A stretch of 7,224 nt of DNA. It comes from Clostridiaceae bacterium. Its GTDB lineage: Bacteria; Bacillota; Clostridia; Saccharofermentanales; DTU023. The position numbers and the translations under genes are program-made. Each line of letters begins with the position of its first letter. Position 1 is the first letter of the stretch. The notes beneath the pieces were generated by a model. That model did not search any database, was not told the DNA's origin, and was given only the letters and a program-made list of their open reading frames with translations. Positions 6,566 to 7,224 of this stretch are shown in pieces. The stretch is taken from positions 1 to 7,224 of the forward strand of contig JAAZJV010000124.1 of NCBI GenBank assembly GCA_012800135.1, given 5' to 3'.

Positions 6566-7224
6566 GTGCACTACAACGACAGTGATTCCGGCATTGCAAA
6601 GGTCGCGGGCGTATATCACTTGATCTTGGCTGATTTTTACGGTTTCAATACCATTAACCTGCGTAAGCGGCCACAAGGTTACTTTTTGAGTAATATCCGA
6701 GACGTTCACCGTGGCAGCGGATACGTCCTTGATGTTTAGGAGGCTGGTATAAGTTCCGCCCGAAAGGTCAAGTTCGCCAACGGTTTTTCCCTCCATGGCG
6801 GCAATGCCCTCGTCGCCGTATTTAGCGATATTTACATATTTGCTTCCATCCGTGTTCTGCAGGATGTATGCCGCCGACGTGCGCTCTCGTATCACTGAGC
6901 CCAGATACAGGGCAAACGCCAGAACAGCCGCTGCCACCATAGCCGTTATGATGTAATTTCGTTTGCGATTGATGTTGCGTTTTTCCATCTCTTCGCCCAC
7001 CATGGTCTGGGTCAGTACCCCGCTTTGCATAAGGGCTTCCGCCGTTTCCTCCGGGCTAATGAGGGCAATCATCGGGATGTTGGCAAGCTGCATATCGAGT
7101 CCGAAGCCAAGTTGAAATTCGCCGAGCTTTACGCAGACAAGGGGCTTTCGCAGGCTCAAAAGATAATTGATGACATTGCGGAAGGCAAGACTTTCTATGC
7201 TCTTTTCCGACAGGAAAACCACGG
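6563..7224 (-). CDS. Membrane protein with degenerate TIR remnant, one span and repeat-like outer domain (5' partial)
   Basis: The gene enters from beyond the right edge, so its start and the first half of its TIR-like domain are missing; 219 residues are visible. VVFLSEKSIESLAFRNVI (1-18) aligns with the VFVSEESL-SPNCENEVV segment of the downstream TIR protein. The Cys and the candidate catalytic Glu are replaced by Phe14 and Val17, so this copy is probably inactive. A hydrophilic linker with NRKRN (85-89) leads into one transmembrane segment (about 90-110), predicting the TIR part inside. The remaining ~110 residues are outside, with repeat-like strands such as VGELDLSGGTY, TVNVSDI and IETVKIS, comparable to short leucine-rich or solenoid units. 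It is the first visible gene of the operon and shares its architecture with its neighbour, so the two are diverged paralogues. A role as partner or regulator of the active TIR protein is an inference. The GTG at 7222 is an internal codon, not the start. Confidence 0.75.
   Translation of the reverse strand, partial: VVFLSEKSIESLAFRNVINYLLSLRKPLVCVKLGEFQLGFGLDMQLANIPMIALISPEETAEALMQSGVLTQTMVGEEMEKRNINRKRNYIITAMVAAAVLAFALYLGSVIRERTSAAYILQNTDGSKYVNIAKYGDEGIAAMEGKTVGELDLSGGTYTSLLNIKDVSAATVNVSDITQKVTLWPLTQVNGIETVKISQDQVIYARDLCNAGITVVVVH

Noticed and set aside
1..7224. CRISPR array, insertion sequence or transposase
   Set aside because: No regularly spaced repeats, no terminal inverted repeats and no transposase motifs were found on either strand.

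Overview
The window looks like a stretch of a Bacillota (Firmicutes) chromosome, probably clostridial or a relative with mid-range GC. This is inferred from the short, single-span, SipS-like signal peptidase I, the strong AGGAGG ribosome binding sites, the position next to aspS of a possible 6S-type RNA, and a tRNA gene that encodes its own CCA end. The genus cannot be told from the sequence alone.

Left part (1-4908, all on + strand): a conserved translation and secretion block. After the last codons of an unidentified upstream gene come aspS (aspartyl-tRNA synthetase), a 274-base gap with RNA-like inverted repeats and no credible reading frame, lepB (signal peptidase I), a 200-base gap with a candidate promoter, and lepA (elongation factor 4). 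AspS charges tRNA, LepA acts on stalled or mis-translocated ribosomes, and LepB removes signal peptides from exported proteins. All three are housekeeping functions. The gaps are long enough that each gene may have its own leader or promoter.

Middle (4909-5280): a gap without a gene, then a complete tRNA-Leu with anticodon UAG. A 12-bp terminator hairpin follows; its first paired base is the terminal A of the tRNA's CCA.

Right part (5281-7224): an accessory-looking region beyond the tRNA. A 47-codon + strand gene with an excellent ribosome binding site ends 16 bases from the end of a convergent - strand operon. That operon holds two related membrane proteins. The downstream one is complete: an N-terminal TIR domain with a candidate catalytic glutamate, one membrane span, and an outside domain ending in two leucine-rich-repeat-like units. 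The upstream one is cut by the window edge and has the same plan, but its TIR remnant lacks the catalytic glutamate. The pair could be a sensor/effector pair with an active and an inactive TIR. The domain order (TIR-span-LRR) would place the parts in the same compartments as in an animal Toll-like receptor, but in reverse order along the chain. This is the most interesting part of the window.
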